DNA of 64,000 bases from Pseudomicrostroma phylloplanum (Eukaryota; Basidiomycota; Exobasidiomycetes; Microstromatales), in NCBI GenBank assembly GCA_039545275.1, contig BCHS01000015.1:316764-380763 (forward strand). The letters run 5' to 3'. Positions 52,437 to 63,986 of the stretch are shown here, piece after piece. The stretch's first letter is position 1. The number at the start of each line of letters is the position of its first letter. The translations under genes were made by a program, and so were the position numbers. The notes under the pieces are model-generated. The model saw only the letters and a program-made list of their open reading frames with translations. It did no database searches and had not been told where the DNA came from.

Positions 52437-52944
52437 AAAGCAAGAATGGAAAAGGGACAAGGGTCACTGTGTACTATGTGCGTTTCGCTAATCCATTTCA
52501 AGGGTGTCGTTCGAGGACGCAAGTCGAAGGCAGAATGCGAGAAATAGACAGTCCCTTTTGAAACTCTTCCCGCGGCGCTACGCCCAGGGCAGGGCAAAGA
52601 TGTGCCGTGTCATGCCGCCGTGCCGCCGTGGCGCCCTGCTAGGCTGTACAGTTCTCCCGCCATAACACCTCCCGCCCGCCCTTGCATCGCAGCTCTAATT
52701 CTTCATTTCTTCTCCATTCAGCTGTCCGAGTATATCATCTCTTTCCTGCCATCGAGTCCCTTCTCCACGAACACTTAGATCGATAAGGCGAGCGCAATCA
52801 ACACCGCAGTCACTGTGTCGCCTCTACGAGGCTCTAGGCAATCGCACTCGAATCATTGGAAGCTGTCACTCGGTGCCTCTTCCACTCAACATTCGACGGC
52901 GTGCCAGCCAATAGGCTGAGCCTTCTCGGCACTCAGCAGCAAGC
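52437..52944. other. Intergenic, CBP3 3' end / DUF6534 gene promoter
   Basis: About 510 nt. A GCCGCCGTG-type short duplication occurs near 52615. The likely leader of the membrane-protein gene is C/T-rich. No gene seen. Confidence 0.55.
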
Positions 52945-54796
52945 ATGTATCTGCCAGACAACTCGACGTCCACTTCCCCTTATGCTGCACACACGCTGGA
53001 CAGTGCCTATCGAATGGCTCAAAGGTGCGTCCACCACTCACCAGTATGGGTCCCCTATTGACTCTAGTCACCTGAGGACTAACAACTTCTTGCCTCCCCC
53101 ATCTCCCTCTGATCTGACCAACAGGCAACTCTGGTCCCCCTACCTCGGAATCCTCGTCAACTCTGGCCTAGTCACACTCCTTCTCAGCGAAGTCGTCAAG
53201 TACTTTCGGACTTTCCGCCGGGATAAGCCCATACTCAAGGCTACGGTTGTGGCGCTGACTATTGTTGAATTGACACAGTGGTGAGTCCAAAAAGTGCAGG
53301 AGAGCAGATGGGCGTGGTGGATGAGTTCGCTGAGCTGTCGAAAGGTATCGTTCCACAGCTGTTTTGCCTTCTATGGCGGGTATGTCATCTTTGCGAAGAG
53401 GTGGGGTGAGTAGGGACGTGGAGTGGTGTTACATACACGGCTCCGATAAGCTAAGTTTTTCCATACCGACCAGGACGCTACCCCGTCTGGTCTCAAATGT
53501 TATGGGGCAACATGCTACCCAATGCCCTCGTCGCCTCCATGACCCACGCTCTCTACTCCCATCGGCTCTTCCAGCTCTGCAAGAGACCCTGCATGGGCTG
53601 GCTCCTGTCCGTCACCATCGGAACACTGTCGCTGCTCCAGACTGTATCGTGTCTGGTCTCGGTCTATTGGTACGCTGTGGCGGCGAGAAAGGGGGGGACG
53701 ACACCGATGCTCATTGCGAGGAACTTCTTCAGGATGTGGTTGGTGATCTGCTGCCTTGTAGATCTCATCATTGGTGAGTGCAAGGAGAGGGAGGTATGCT
53801 TAGAGCCTTGCGAATCCGCTGACCTCATGCTCTTTATTGCGTGCTCATGTAGCTCTGGGTATGACCCTCAACCTTCGAGCTTCTCGCACGGGTCTGAGCA
53901 TCACTGACCAGCTCATCCGTCGCCTGATGTGGACTTTAGTACCAGGAGGCCTAGTGACGAGTCTGGCTACCTTTGCAGCCCTCCTGATCGAAGTGCTTGC
54001 TTACGAGAGCGACTTCTACTTTTTCATCATCATCTGCCTGTCCAAGCTGTATGGAGTGACCATCCTGGTCTGCTTGAACCTTCGAAAAGGGCGAGGAGAG
54101 CTTGAGATGCAAGAGATGCTGGCAGTAGCGGCTGAGGCAAAGAAGAAAGATGCCGAAGACGAGGAGAAGGCAACCGACGTCAGGTGTTCAGAGGACGACA
54201 AGACGACTGAAGCAGAAGAGGCTGCCTACAAGGAGCCAGCGCCAGTCTGTCCTGAAGCCAATCCAGCTCTGGCGACCTACACCCACTTCCAGTCAGTGCC
54301 GAGACTACGTCGCTTGGAGTCTCGATCGACGTTTGCCTCGATAGCTACTGGTGCCTCGACGCCTGGTGCATTGCCTCCACAGTATACGTCGGGGCCGTCA
54401 TGGGTGACTTCGCCCTCGTCGACTCAGCGATCCCCAAGTAAATCCCCATCGGCGTACAGGAGCTGCAATCCTTCACCAACCAACTCAGTGGTCACAAAGC
54501 CTTTACTTCTGTGTCAGAGCTCTCGCTCGCTGATTACGCAGGCGGAAGAGCTGAGCGCAGCTTTGACCTCAGGCAGCAGCAAGTATGAAGAGGCTGAAGC
54601 GTCAATCGCGAGCGGGTATGCTCTATCGCCTCGCAAGGATCGATCACCTGTCCGCTTGCGGAGTATCGATCTGGGGGACAGAGGCCTAGTCGACGAAAGT
54701 GGGGTCCCGAGGGGAGGTGAGACGGACGATATCATCTGGATGCGGGGTAGAAACCTGCCGAGGGGAACTTCGCCAGAGAGGGGGAGGAGGCACTGA
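52945..54796 (+). CDS. DUF6534-type multi-pass membrane protein
   Basis: Five exons: 52945-53024, 53125-53280, 53359-53405, 53474-53773 and 53853-54796; introns of 100, 78, 68 and 79 nt, GT-AG. The spliced protein has 508 residues. About seven hydrophobic helices fill residues 30-310, among them LWSPYLGILVNSGLVTLLLS, ATVVALTIVELTQW and FFIIICLSKLYGVTILVCLN. The block ITDQLIRRLMWTLVPGGLVT to LNLR matches the C-terminal half of the basidiomycete DUF6534 family, which is usually of unknown function. The cytosolic tail of about 200 residues is Ser/Pro-rich with acidic and basic stretches. The 47-nt third exon is needed for continuity (YGGYVIFAKRWG). A receptor- or transporter-like role cannot be decided. 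Confidence 0.82.
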
Positions 54797-55251
54797 ACCG
54801 TAGCATGAGGATATGCTGATCCTCGGTGGCAGCAGCCTGACTGGCAATTCCTGCTGGGACTACGATAGCCTTGTAGCAGAGCTTCTCACAGGCACGATGC
54901 CTAATGTCACCATTTTTGGGAGTCGAAATCAATCTTGTAGTCTACTGAGTGGACCGCCCCTTGGCTTTTGGCTGGGCTGCGTGTGTGTGTGGCCCTCTTT
55001 CCGTGATTGGTGGTCTGATGCTGATCTGTGCGCAGAAGGACGACAAAGCATCGTCTTGTCATTCGTACGAATGTTGACTTCCTCACCACACATCCCCGTC
55101 GTCGTTGCTCTTCTGACGTCCTCGCTCGATCCACTCGATACCATCATATTCTCTTAGAGTCTTCCGCAATCCCTACCGACGATATAGACCTCCTAATTGA
55201 CGTCGTCGTGGTCCTAGACGTTGGCGCTTCCACCCGCCTCCACCCACAGCC
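54797..55251. other. Intergenic, DUF6534 gene / CSN4 promoter
   Basis: 455 nt. Contains a short TGTGTGTGTG tract near 54980 and the CSN4 leader. No gene seen. Confidence 0.6.
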
Positions 55252-57151
55252 ATGGCTTCCACTTCCACCTCCTCCGCCTTTTCTCTCCAGGACTTCATCG
55301 CCGCCCTCAACACAGCTTCTTCTGCTCCCTCTTCCAGTCGATCTCAAGACTACACTTCCCACCTGCGCTCACTGCTGCTCCTTCCGCGCTCAGCCCTGCC
55401 TGCAGAGCTCCTGAGACAGGCATGCCAGGAGTACCTCGACCTCACCGTCTTCTCTGAGCTGAATGCTTCTGGAGGAGGGCTAGTCGTTGGACGCACTACC
55501 CTCACCTCCTTTGATGAGACGATCAAGCAATTTGGAAGTGGAGGGAGCAAGGGCGGGTCAGGAGGTGATGAGGTGATGAATGAAGGCGGTGCGGTGGGGG
55601 ACTCGGAAGAGGCTCTGCCTGCTATTAGAGACGAGGAGACGCAAAAGGATGTGCTTGAGATGGCGCTGGAGAAGGTACAGCCTAGGGTACTGAGCTTCGA
55701 AGATCAGGTGAGGCTAAAAAGTTTCGCATGTAGTCTCACGCTGCCAGGTGGAAGCCGCTGACTTCGCACCCTTCTCCCACAGGCCTCTGCGATTCGCTTA
55801 CACCTGGCAGACATTAATGAAGCATTGCAAGACTGGTCTGGAGCAGCGACTGTTCTCCAAGGCATACCCCTCGACTCTGGCCACCGGTCCGTCTCTGATC
55901 TACAGAAGCTTCGCATCTACGTCCGCATCGTCCGTTTGCTGCTCGAAGCAGATGATGCCATCGGCGCAGACGCCTACCTCAAGAGAGCCAGCATGGTCGT
56001 CCATTCCATTCCCGGCACTTCCATTGGCTATCAGGCCATGAACAGGAGCGAAGAAGATACCGCGGTCAAGGCTAGCGACGAGGAGATCAAAGAGGGGAAG
56101 GTGTTGGGTTTGCAGTACAAGCTATGCCAGGCGAGGATCTATGATGCTCAGAGACGCTTTGCAGATGCCGCTGTGAGGTTCCACGAGCTGAGCTATGTGG
56201 CTGAGATTGACGAAGAGGAGAGGAGCATGATGCTGTGAGTCCAGGGGTCGCTTTTAGAAAAATTGTCGAGCAGGTGATGACGAGTAAGTCTGACCCTCGT
56301 CGCCCTCCCTTTCTCACAGATCTGCAGCTGTAACAGCAGCCATTCTAGCTCCAGCAGGACCTCAGCGATCCCGCATCCTCTCCACACTCATCAGGGACGA
56401 CCGCACTTCTGCTCTTCCCCAGTCCACCATCCTGACAAAGGTATTCCTCGAGCACATCGTACGACCTCATGAAGTCGATGCCTTTGCAGAGATGGTTCAG
56501 CCTCACCAAAAGACGCAGTTGACTCGCAGTGGCAACGATCGGGAGATGATGCGAGTGGAGCAAGAAGCCGCCGCCACCACCACCGCCGACAATGCCGCTG
56601 CGAGCAGCATGGACTCTTCACCCCACCCTCCCACCGCAGGCGCAGGGCAGGCGACTGGCACTCCCGTCAAGAGCGCTCCCACCACAGTGCTAGACCGAGC
56701 CATGATGGAGCACAACATCCTCGCCTCCTCGAAGCTCTATCTCTCCCTCACCCTCAGCGGGCTCGGATCCCTCCTCTCCCTCACCCCTACAGGGGCAGAG
56801 ACGATGGTCAGGAGAATGATCGTCCAAGGGAGACTCAAGGCGGAGATTGACCAGGTAGAGGGGATCCTCACGTTCCTCGAGAGTAGCCAGCAGGGACCTA
56901 CTGCTGGAGGGCTGGGAGATGTAAGTGGTGGTGCTGGTGGGGACGCGGGAGAAGGTACAGCGCCAGGTGGTGAAGGGCTTGGAGGACTTGGAGGTAGTGG
57001 GGGAGATCTACCGGTTCGATTGGGCGAGGGGGATGGGCTGATCAGGAGATGGGACAGCCATATCGCCCGCACTGCCAGCAGCCTCGAGGACGTCTGCGTA
57101 CGTATTGGAGCCTTGAGCTCTCCCGCTCCTGCTCCCGCCGCTGCAAACTAG
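55252..57151 (+). CDS. CSN4: COP9 signalosome subunit 4
   Basis: Three exons, 55252-55707, 55783-56234 and 56320-57151, with introns of 75 and 85 nt; 579 residues, larger than the roughly 400 of animal CSN4 because of Gly/Ala/Ser-rich inserts. Diagnostic segments: RVLSFEDQASAIRLHLADIN across the first junction, LEADDAIGADAYLKRASMVV, YKLCQARIYDAQRRFADAAV, AILAPAGPQRSRILSTLIRD across to exon 3, and the PCI winged-helix part with SGLGSLLSLTPTGAETMVRR and DQVEGILTF. CSN4 is a core scaffold of the complex that removes NEDD8 from cullins. It has no catalytic site of its own. Converges on the Uds1-domain gene. Confidence 0.9.
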
Positions 57152-57614
57152 GGTACCTTAGACTAGGCTAGGCTAGGCTGAACTAGGCAGGGTGGGATGG
57201 GGCGGGAACGCTACACTGTCTGCCATTTTGCGGTCATTCTCTCCTCCTGACTCACTCATCAGTGAGCGACACGAAGATGTATACTTCCTTCACAAGTCAT
57301 AAGAAGAAGAATAATCACAAATTCGAAAGAGCTCGCACCACCGACTGAGTGAGTGTCTGTCTCTCTGTCTATCTATTACGGAGCTGAACCGAGTCGACTC
57401 GAGGTTGAAATGAAGTGAAGTGAACGGAGCACAGTATAATTACAACGGAGGGGTAAAAGGCAAGAGGAGGGAAAAGGGGAGGGAAAAGAGAGGACAACGA
57501 GATGATGAGGATGAGGATAAGGTAGCACATACAGGCCGGGCAAGATCTAAGCAACTCGTAGCAGAACGGCGACTGTTCGTATCAATCCTCCCTCCTTCTC
57601 TTCTTCCGTGCCTC
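57152..57614. other. Convergent intergenic region, CSN4 / Uds1 gene
   Basis: 463 nt between stops, beginning with a TAGGCTAGGCTGAACTAGGC repeat-like tract near 57164 and a purine-rich stretch near 57450-57500. No gene seen. Confidence 0.6.
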
Positions 57615-60600
57615 TCACGAGCTGGAAGCACCTCCCGCCCCGCTGCTGCTGCCGCCGCCGCCGCCGCCCATCCAGGCTGCAAAGGGACTCGTGGAGCGCA
57701 CACTCTGCGTCGCGAGCATCAGCGGCGAGGGAGCCTTGAGGAGCGTTGTGCCAGCTGCAGCCCCAGCTGCAGATCCGATCGCTTGCGTCGCACCCTCCTT
57801 CGCAGTCGCAGTCCCATTCGCATTCGGTACAGCAGCGCTGTCACTCTTACTCTTGCTCTTGCTCTGCCTAGCCATCTCCTCCTGAAGATTATTCAACTCC
57901 TCCATCAAACGCGCCTTCTGTACTCCTTCCTCCTCCCTCACCCTGCCAACCTCGTCCTTCAATGCTCTCACCTCGACCTCTTTCGCCTCTAGACTCTTTT
58001 CCAGTCGCGACACTTGCTCCATGGACCACTGCGAGGAGTGTGCGTGCGAGTGGGAGTGTGGAGAGGAGTGAGAGTGGGAAGCGGCGAGGGAGGTCTCGAG
58101 GGTGCGGATGCGCGAGACGAGTTGAGAGGTGGTGAGGCCGAGGGTGATGGAGCGCTGTGGGATCGCTGAATTCGTCGGGGTACCCGAGCTAGAACCTGCT
58201 CCACCGCTGGTACCACCGCTGCCGCCGAAGGGCTTGTCGAAGCTCCTACTGTTGTACAACGGGCCAGACACGGCAGGACGCGCCGAGACGCTGCGACGCA
58301 TCTGTGTTTGTGTTGGATCGCCAGGTGCAGAAGCAGAAGAGGGGTGGCCCATCCCGAGTCCGAAGCCAAAGGTAGGTGTGAGTGGGACAGAACCTTCGCC
58401 AGGCGTGGTCGGTAGAGGTTTGAAGGAGCGTGTGGGACTTGTCGCACCCGAGCCTGGCTGGGATGAACCGCCTGCACCATATCCTGCACTGCCACCCGTA
58501 CCAGTGTTGCTATTGCTCAGGAAGGCAGCCGAGTTGAGTGGTTTCAGCCTGCTTCGCGCCACTGTACTACTCGTGCGCCTAGTGGCGGAAGAGGGAGCAG
58601 TGGAGAGAGCGGCCCCGAAGGGAGTCGAGGCGCCGCTGCCAGTACCGTTACCGCTCGTGGCGCTGGGGAAGCTGGCTGTACTGCTGTCGTTGAAAGGGTC
58701 GAGGACACTATCGACGCTTCGTGAGGGTAGCGGGCCGAGCTTGAGACCCGAGGTGCGCAGCTGAGGGAGACGATCTGCTGGTAGACCTCTCCGGACCGCG
58801 CTATTCACGCGCGGGGAGGAGATGTCGCTAGGAAGAGCCGAGGTTGCTGGTTCAGCTGCCTCGCCACTCCAATGATCTTGCGCAGAGCGCGACTTCAGCC
58901 CCTCGATCGCCTGCCGGTATCCTTCGCCCTTGCTGCGAGCCTCGTCCAGCTGCGTCTGTAACTCCTCTCGTGTGACTTCAATCGAAATAGCCTTCTGCGT
59001 CGCGGCTTTAGCCGCCATCAGAGTCAAGCGTGCCCGATCGACGATGACGCTCAAGCTCGCATCATCGGCTGGGGCTCCAGTAGTGGACGAAGACGATGTG
59101 CTCGTCAGACTGTTGAAGCTCTTGGCCGAGGTGGAAGGAGTCATGGCTGACGGCGTGGGCCCTGCTCCACCTCCTGAGAAGTTTCGCACAAGGTCCCGTA
59201 CGCTGCCGCCCGTGGTCGCGCCGAAGCCAGGTCGAGGGGCAGTGCTCGCCGGTGAAGCGGGTTTATCGAAGGCGGCTCTTCCGCGGTGGAGCGGTCTGGT
59301 CGGAGAGACTACTGCCTTAGGTTGAGAGGTCGCGGGGGCCTCGAGAGCATTTTGCAGAGCTTTCATATCATCTCCTTTGGCCACATTGGCGTCCAACGAG
59401 GCCGGCAGCACGTCTTGCAACGCGACGAAGAGATCTCGAATGAGCTCGGCCGGTGGCGCTACGCCTGAAGTCGGGTACTTGGGCAGAGTCTTGACGATGT
59501 CCCCTTCATGGTCTGAGCCGGCGACCTTGACCAAGGAGGAATGCTCGTCCTCACCGCTCTCAGTCCCAACAGGAGACTTGGCCCTCTTGATGTTCGCTGC
59601 AGCAGCGGCAGCTGCTTCGCTCTTGACCCTGGCTAGCTCGTCCTGCAGATCCCCGAGCTCCCTCTGCAGCTGTGCCAATCGGGCGTCCTTTTCGCGCTCT
59701 GCAGCATGATTTTCCTGCGGCACATTGACAGCGGTGCTCATAGCCTCGAGCTGAATGCGGCTGGACTGTAGCTCACCACGCAGCTGAATGACCTCGTACT
59801 GGGAGTCTTCCAGCTGATCCTCCAATTCCGCGATTGCAGCAGCAGTCCGCTCATCATCCCCGACACTTGCTGCACCAGCACCGCCTTGGCCCATAGAGCG
59901 CGGCCGGCCCATAAGGTCTTCGGTATTCGAGAGACTGAACACACTGCCCGATCGTCCTCTGCCACGTCGATCTAGCTCATCAGCCAGATCCTCCACGTGA
60001 ACTCCCAAACTCTCAAGGAGAGCGTCAATATCCTGCCCAGCAGTCTTGTCCGCCTTCTTGATCCCTCCACCTCGGATCTTGGCCAAAAAGTCGTCGAGCT
60101 CTTCCCTGCCCTCGGCTTTACCCAGGAGGGCCGCGCACCGCTTGTCTTGCTCTCGGAGCACGGCTTCGGCGCGTTCCAGGCGCGCTTCAAAGGCGTGGAA
60201 GAGGGCGTCGCGCTCCGCCATGATGCGACGCTCGGCAGTGACGGCCAGCTCGAGGGAGTCGTGCTGAGCAATGGCATCGCGGACTGCTTGTGACTGAGAG
60301 GCAGATCTGGCATTGTGGGCGTCTACCTCGCCTTGGAGAGTGGAGACTTGTGTCGACAGGGAAGTCTGGACCTCGTTCGAGGAGTCGAGCTCGGAGTGAA
60401 GGGCAGCGATCTCTGCCTGCAGACCTTGAGCGTCCGACCGAGCCTTCTCAAGCGCGGCATTGAGCTCCTGTATCTCTTGCTTAGCCGACGACTCGCGAGC
60501 TCTGACAGCCTCTTCAAGCTGCGCAATCTTGGCACGAGCGCCAGCAAGCTCAGCATCGTTCACTTCCGCCCGTGACTGTGTAGCCGAGAGCTCCCCTCGT

Positions 60601-63600
60601 GCTGCCTTTGCCTCGGCCTGGTGGTGCTCGAGAGCCTGCCGCACTTCGGACAGAGCAGCTGCATGGCGAGAGATCAGGTCCTGCTCGCGTTGTTGATAGT
60701 CTGCGTCTCTCCTCTGATCAGCTGCAGACCGATCTGCGCTTTCGGCCTGTCCAACGTCCCGTGCGGAGACCAACTCCTTTTGCTGGCTCTGCAGGTCCTG
60801 GTGACGTCCTTCAAGATCCTGCCACCGTCCCTGCAGATCCTCATGCCTCCCCCCAAGCTCCTCATGTCGCAAGCGCAACGTCTCATGCTCTCCCTCCAAG
60901 CCAACAAGCTGCGCCTGCGTCACCCTTAGCTTCTCCTCGGCTACACCGGCGGAGCCCTGGGCAGATGCAAGCTCGTCCCTGATGCGCTTCAGGTCGGCCT
61001 CTTGATTGGCGCAGCGCTCCTCGTACTCGAGCTTTGTCAGATCTAGCTGGGCGCGCAGGTCTTCCAGCTGCATTTCCTTATCCGGTTGCTGCGAGGTGCC
61101 AACGTCCTTCGTCTGGACTAAGGACGGATCTTTGGACTTGGGATCGGTCATGGGCGCGGGCGCGGACTTGATGAGCTCCAGCTCACTCCTCAGCCGCTCG
61201 ACCTCTTGCAGCGAGCGAGCCTCCCTCGCTTGTACCGAGGCGAGCTCTTCGGACTGGGACCCGAAGAGGTCCAATTGGCTGCGCAGATGCTGTACCTCTT
61301 GCAAGGCGTGAGCTTCGCGATCCTTGATTTCGGACAACTCTTGCACTTGCAGGCGGAGGGCGGAGAGCTCCTCTGCGTCGATGAGCGGGGCTTGGTAGCG
61401 CAGGTCGGCCTGCCTTTGCTGTGGCTGTCGCTGCCTCGTAGATTGAGCCTGCGCAGGGTAGGGTGGCTCGTTGTCCTCTTGCCCTTCCTCCTCCTCGGAC
61501 TCACCCTCACCAGATTCCCCACCATGACCTCCCCTGACAAAGACCACCTCCCTCGTCCTCCCCCCCTTCTCCAACTCCTCGCACCTCTTGAGGAGCACAA
61601 TTGCAATATGCTCCCTAATGCGACTCTTGAGCGCCCCGACGCGCTCCTGCAGCAAGAGGACTTCCTCCATGATCTGGTCTACCTGAGCAGTAGCAGCATC
61701 GAGAGCTTCATTACTGGTGCCTACGGCCGAGAGGGAGTAAGGTTGGGCAGAGGTGGCAGAGCTGTTGGAGCCGTGCGAGAGGTTGTGCGAGTGGCTGAAG
61801 CGCGGCGTGGGGGGTACGAGAGGGAAGAGCCCGCCTGCGAGGGAGGCGGCCGAAGGGGCCGCTGGAGCACCCGCTGCCGCTGCTGCTGCTGGGTTGATTG
61901 TGTTCGATCTCGACCGGCCTGGGATGACCAGACCCGACTCCTGGCTGCCAGAGGTAGAAAGACCGCCGCCACCGCCTCGCTCGGACGAAGCTGCTTTCAC
62001 AAGCTTGCCTCTAGCGCCTCGCAACCGCTTCATCGTCCTCAACTTGTTCTTCTTATCCACGAGTCGATTTTGCAGCCGTACCAGCTCCTTCTTTGCGCTT
62101 TCGAAGTCCTCGACGGACTCAAAAACGGACTGTGAAGGGAAGGTGGCAGAGACCTCTGCTGTTGCTTGTGAAGAGAGGAGGCTGGAGAGGAATGACTCTT
62201 TACTGAAGGGGACGGGAGCAGATGCTGGGGTAGAGGCTTGGAGGGTGGTGAGGATGCGATCGATTGACGCCTGATTGGAATGTCCGCCTGTCATGCTGTG
62301 CTGACGAGATGCTACTGAGGCTCTCGATTGACTTCCCTCCCTGTTGAAGTGATTTGTCGCTGGCAGACCAGAGCTATCGTCTGTCACTGAGATCACCTTG
62401 GAGTGCGATGCGCTATCTATACCTGCTGCCTCCCTCTCCCTCTGCTGAGCGTATGCGATTGCCTCTTTCCACCTCAACCTTCGAGACGACTGGCCCGTCA
62501 CCCCAGATGCCGTCGATGTCGATGCGGGTCCGGCAGAGGACTGGTACGACTGTATCGAGTCGTCCATGGTAGAAGATTCGAGGGCAGCGTGAGGGAACGA
62601 GAACGCTGCTAGCTTCATGAGGTTGGCGTCCTCCTCTTGATCTTGGTCTCTCCCGTCTCCCTTGTAGGGCTGATCGTTCGCTCTATAGGCGGAAGGGCTC
62701 TCCGCCCATTGTCCTGGCAGGTAAGTCTCTGGCAAAGGCATGTCCTCAACTGTGAAGACTGAGGTGGAAGTAGAGAGCGACCGCCGGCCCGTGACTGATT
62801 GAGCGCCTGAGGCTGTCCGTGCGAGGGGGGGGCGTTGGGCAGGCATTCGTATCGACAAGACCGAATTCGCTTTGCTGGACCCTGATAGCCGGTTCTTGCG
62901 ACCAGACCCATTGGGAGCCGTGGCGGAGCGTGCCATATTGGAGCTGGAAGGGTCGCGAGTCGGAAGCAGCCTCTTTGAAGGCGAGCCGGTAGTGCTCTCT
63001 CCTCTGCTTCGAACGGGTGAGGTGGGCGACAACGACTGCGTCATTCCGCCAGCTATGGACGAGCCTGACCCGAGTGGCAGGGAGAGCTGGGCGGCCTTGC
63101 CATTACGCGTGGAACGATGGCCCGACGGAGAGTTACCGGGACCGTGTTCATCATAGGCGTCTCGCTCGTCTGGGTCGTACTCAGACCCAGAAGAGGAACC
63201 TCCGTTGTGGCCCATCATGTCTCCTTCTTCCCACCCATCTTCGTCGCCATAGTGTTCCCCAGGGGACGCCTCGTGTGTCGACCTCTCCCTGAACTTGGCG
63301 CTTCCCTTTTGCAACTTCTCCCTGCTGGCTGTACGGATCATGGCGTCTTTTGCGGACGAGGCGGTGTACGTCGAGTACTGGCTGTCAGGTCGAGAAGATG
63401 CAGCCGACTTTTGGTTCTTGTGATATTTCCGGGGGAAGAATTGAGGATCCGAGAGTGTAAAGTCGGTAGGAGGGACTGAAGAGGGAGTCGGTACAGACTT
63501 CTTCTTTGTAGGGCCTGCCTTGGTACGGGCGGGAGAAGAGGACGTGGCTGATGAGAGGGAGGTGGAAGTAGCATCTGCGGCATCGAAGGAGAAGGTGAAG

Positions 63601-63986
63601 GGGCTCAGAGGATGCGATGCTTCGCTCAGACCAAGGCCCTGCCCATCGCTCTTAGAAGAGGAGGGCCCTCTCGGCCGTAGCGTCAGCCGAGGTGGGTAGG
63701 GCTTGACAGGAACGCTAGGAGGGGCAAAGGGCTGCTCATTTTCCTGCTCTAGAGGGGAGGCCGGGGCCGGGAAGGCGGAGCTGGGCGCTGAGCGTGCTAT
63801 AGAAGAGGTCGATGGTATCGATGGGTCCTGCAGCTGGGAGAGGTTCGGCGACCGTGAAGATAGAGACGGAAGACTGTTGGGAGAAGTGGACAACAAGGCG
63901 TCGCGAGTTGGACCATTCACGCCTTCACTCCCTAGCGTGGGCGGAGCTTTGCGAGGCGTAAGCTTGGGCAAGGGTTTCCCGCTCAT
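57615..63986 (-). CDS. Large coiled-coil protein with Uds1 (up-regulated during septation) domain
   Basis: Single exon of 2123 residues; the ATG at 63986 (MSGKPLPKLTPRKAPPTLGS) is 14 nt from the window edge, so an upstream exon cannot be excluded. The first 580 residues are Ser/Pro-rich and disordered. Residues about 595-665 match the Uds1 domain (KESFLSSLLSSQATAEVSAT, then ESAKKELVRLQNRLVDKKNK and MKRLRGARGKL). A long coiled coil covers about 890-1460 (heptads rich in L, E, Q, R), and a second short one lies near 1990-2045. The tail ends in a Gly/Ser run. The fission-yeast namesake is linked to septation; here a structural role at septum, cortex or microtubules is inferred. The D/E and Q/H-rich repeats (EELGGRHEDLQGRWQDLEGR) make a degenerate tandem helix. 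Confidence 0.75.
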   Translation of the reverse strand: MSGKPLPKLTPRKAPPTLGSEGVNGPTRDALLSTSPNSLPSLSSRSPNLSQLQDPSIPSTSSIARSAPSSAFPAPASPLEQENEQPFAPPSVPVKPYPPRLTLRPRGPSSSKSDGQGLGLSEASHPLSPFTFSFDAADATSTSLSSATSSSPARTKAGPTKKKSVPTPSSVPPTDFTLSDPQFFPRKYHKNQKSAASSRPDSQYSTYTASSAKDAMIRTASREKLQKGSAKFRERSTHEASPGEHYGDEDGWEEGDMMGHNGGSSSGSEYDPDERDAYDEHGPGNSPSGHRSTRNGKAAQLSLPLGSGSSIAGGMTQSLSPTSPVRSRGESTTGSPSKRLLPTRDPSSSNMARSATAPNGSGRKNRLSGSSKANSVLSIRMPAQRPPLARTASGAQSVTGRRSLSTSTSVFTVEDMPLPETYLPGQWAESPSAYRANDQPYKGDGRDQDQEEDANLMKLAAFSFPHAALESSTMDDSIQSYQSSAGPASTSTASGVTGQSSRRLRWKEAIAYAQQREREAAGIDSASHSKVISVTDDSSGLPATNHFNREGSQSRASVASRQHSMTGGHSNQASIDRILTTLQASTPASAPVPFSKESFLSSLLSSQATAEVSATFPSQSVFESVEDFESAKKELVRLQNRLVDKKNKLRTMKRLRGARGKLVKAASSERGGGGGLSTSGSQESGLVIPGRSRSNTINPAAAAAAGAPAAPSAASLAGGLFPLVPPTPRFSHSHNLSHGSNSSATSAQPYSLSAVGTSNEALDAATAQVDQIMEEVLLLQERVGALKSRIREHIAIVLLKRCEELEKGGRTREVVFVRGGHGGESGEGESEEEEGQEDNEPPYPAQAQSTRQRQPQQRQADLRYQAPLIDAEELSALRLQVQELSEIKDREAHALQEVQHLRSQLDLFGSQSEELASVQAREARSLQEVERLRSELELIKSAPAPMTDPKSKDPSLVQTKDVGTSQQPDKEMQLEDLRAQLDLTKLEYEERCANQEADLKRIRDELASAQGSAGVAEEKLRVTQAQLVGLEGEHETLRLRHEELGGRHEDLQGRWQDLEGRHQDLQSQQKELVSARDVGQAESADRSAADQRRDADYQQREQDLISRHAAALSEVRQALEHHQAEAKAARGELSATQSRAEVNDAELAGARAKIAQLEEAVRARESSAKQEIQELNAALEKARSDAQGLQAEIAALHSELDSSNEVQTSLSTQVSTLQGEVDAHNARSASQSQAVRDAIAQHDSLELAVTAERRIMAERDALFHAFEARLERAEAVLREQDKRCAALLGKAEGREELDDFLAKIRGGGIKKADKTAGQDIDALLESLGVHVEDLADELDRRGRGRSGSVFSLSNTEDLMGRPRSMGQGGAGAASVGDDERTAAAIAELEDQLEDSQYEVIQLRGELQSSRIQLEAMSTAVNVPQENHAAEREKDARLAQLQRELGDLQDELARVKSEAAAAAAANIKRAKSPVGTESGEDEHSSLVKVAGSDHEGDIVKTLPKYPTSGVAPPAELIRDLFVALQDVLPASLDANVAKGDDMKALQNALEAPATSQPKAVVSPTRPLHRGRAAFDKPASPASTAPRPGFGATTGGSVRDLVRNFSGGGAGPTPSAMTPSTSAKSFNSLTSTSSSSTTGAPADDASLSVIVDRARLTLMAAKAATQKAISIEVTREELQTQLDEARSKGEGYRQAIEGLKSRSAQDHWSGEAAEPATSALPSDISSPRVNSAVRRGLPADRLPQLRTSGLKLGPLPSRSVDSVLDPFNDSSTASFPSATSGNGTGSGASTPFGAALSTAPSSATRRTSSTVARSRLKPLNSAAFLSNSNTGTGGSAGYGAGGSSQPGSGATSPTRSFKPLPTTPGEGSVPLTPTFGFGLGMGHPSSASAPGDPTQTQMRRSVSARPAVSGPLYNSRSFDKPFGGSGGTSGGAGSSSGTPTNSAIPQRSITLGLTTSQLVSRIRTLETSLAASHSHSSPHSHSHAHSSQWSMEQVSRLEKSLEAKEVEVRALKDEVGRVREEEGVQKARLMEELNNLQEEMARQSKSKSKSDSAAVPNANGTATAKEGATQAIGSAAGAAAGTTLLKAPSPLMLATQSVRSTSPFAAWMGGGGGGSSSGAGGASSS

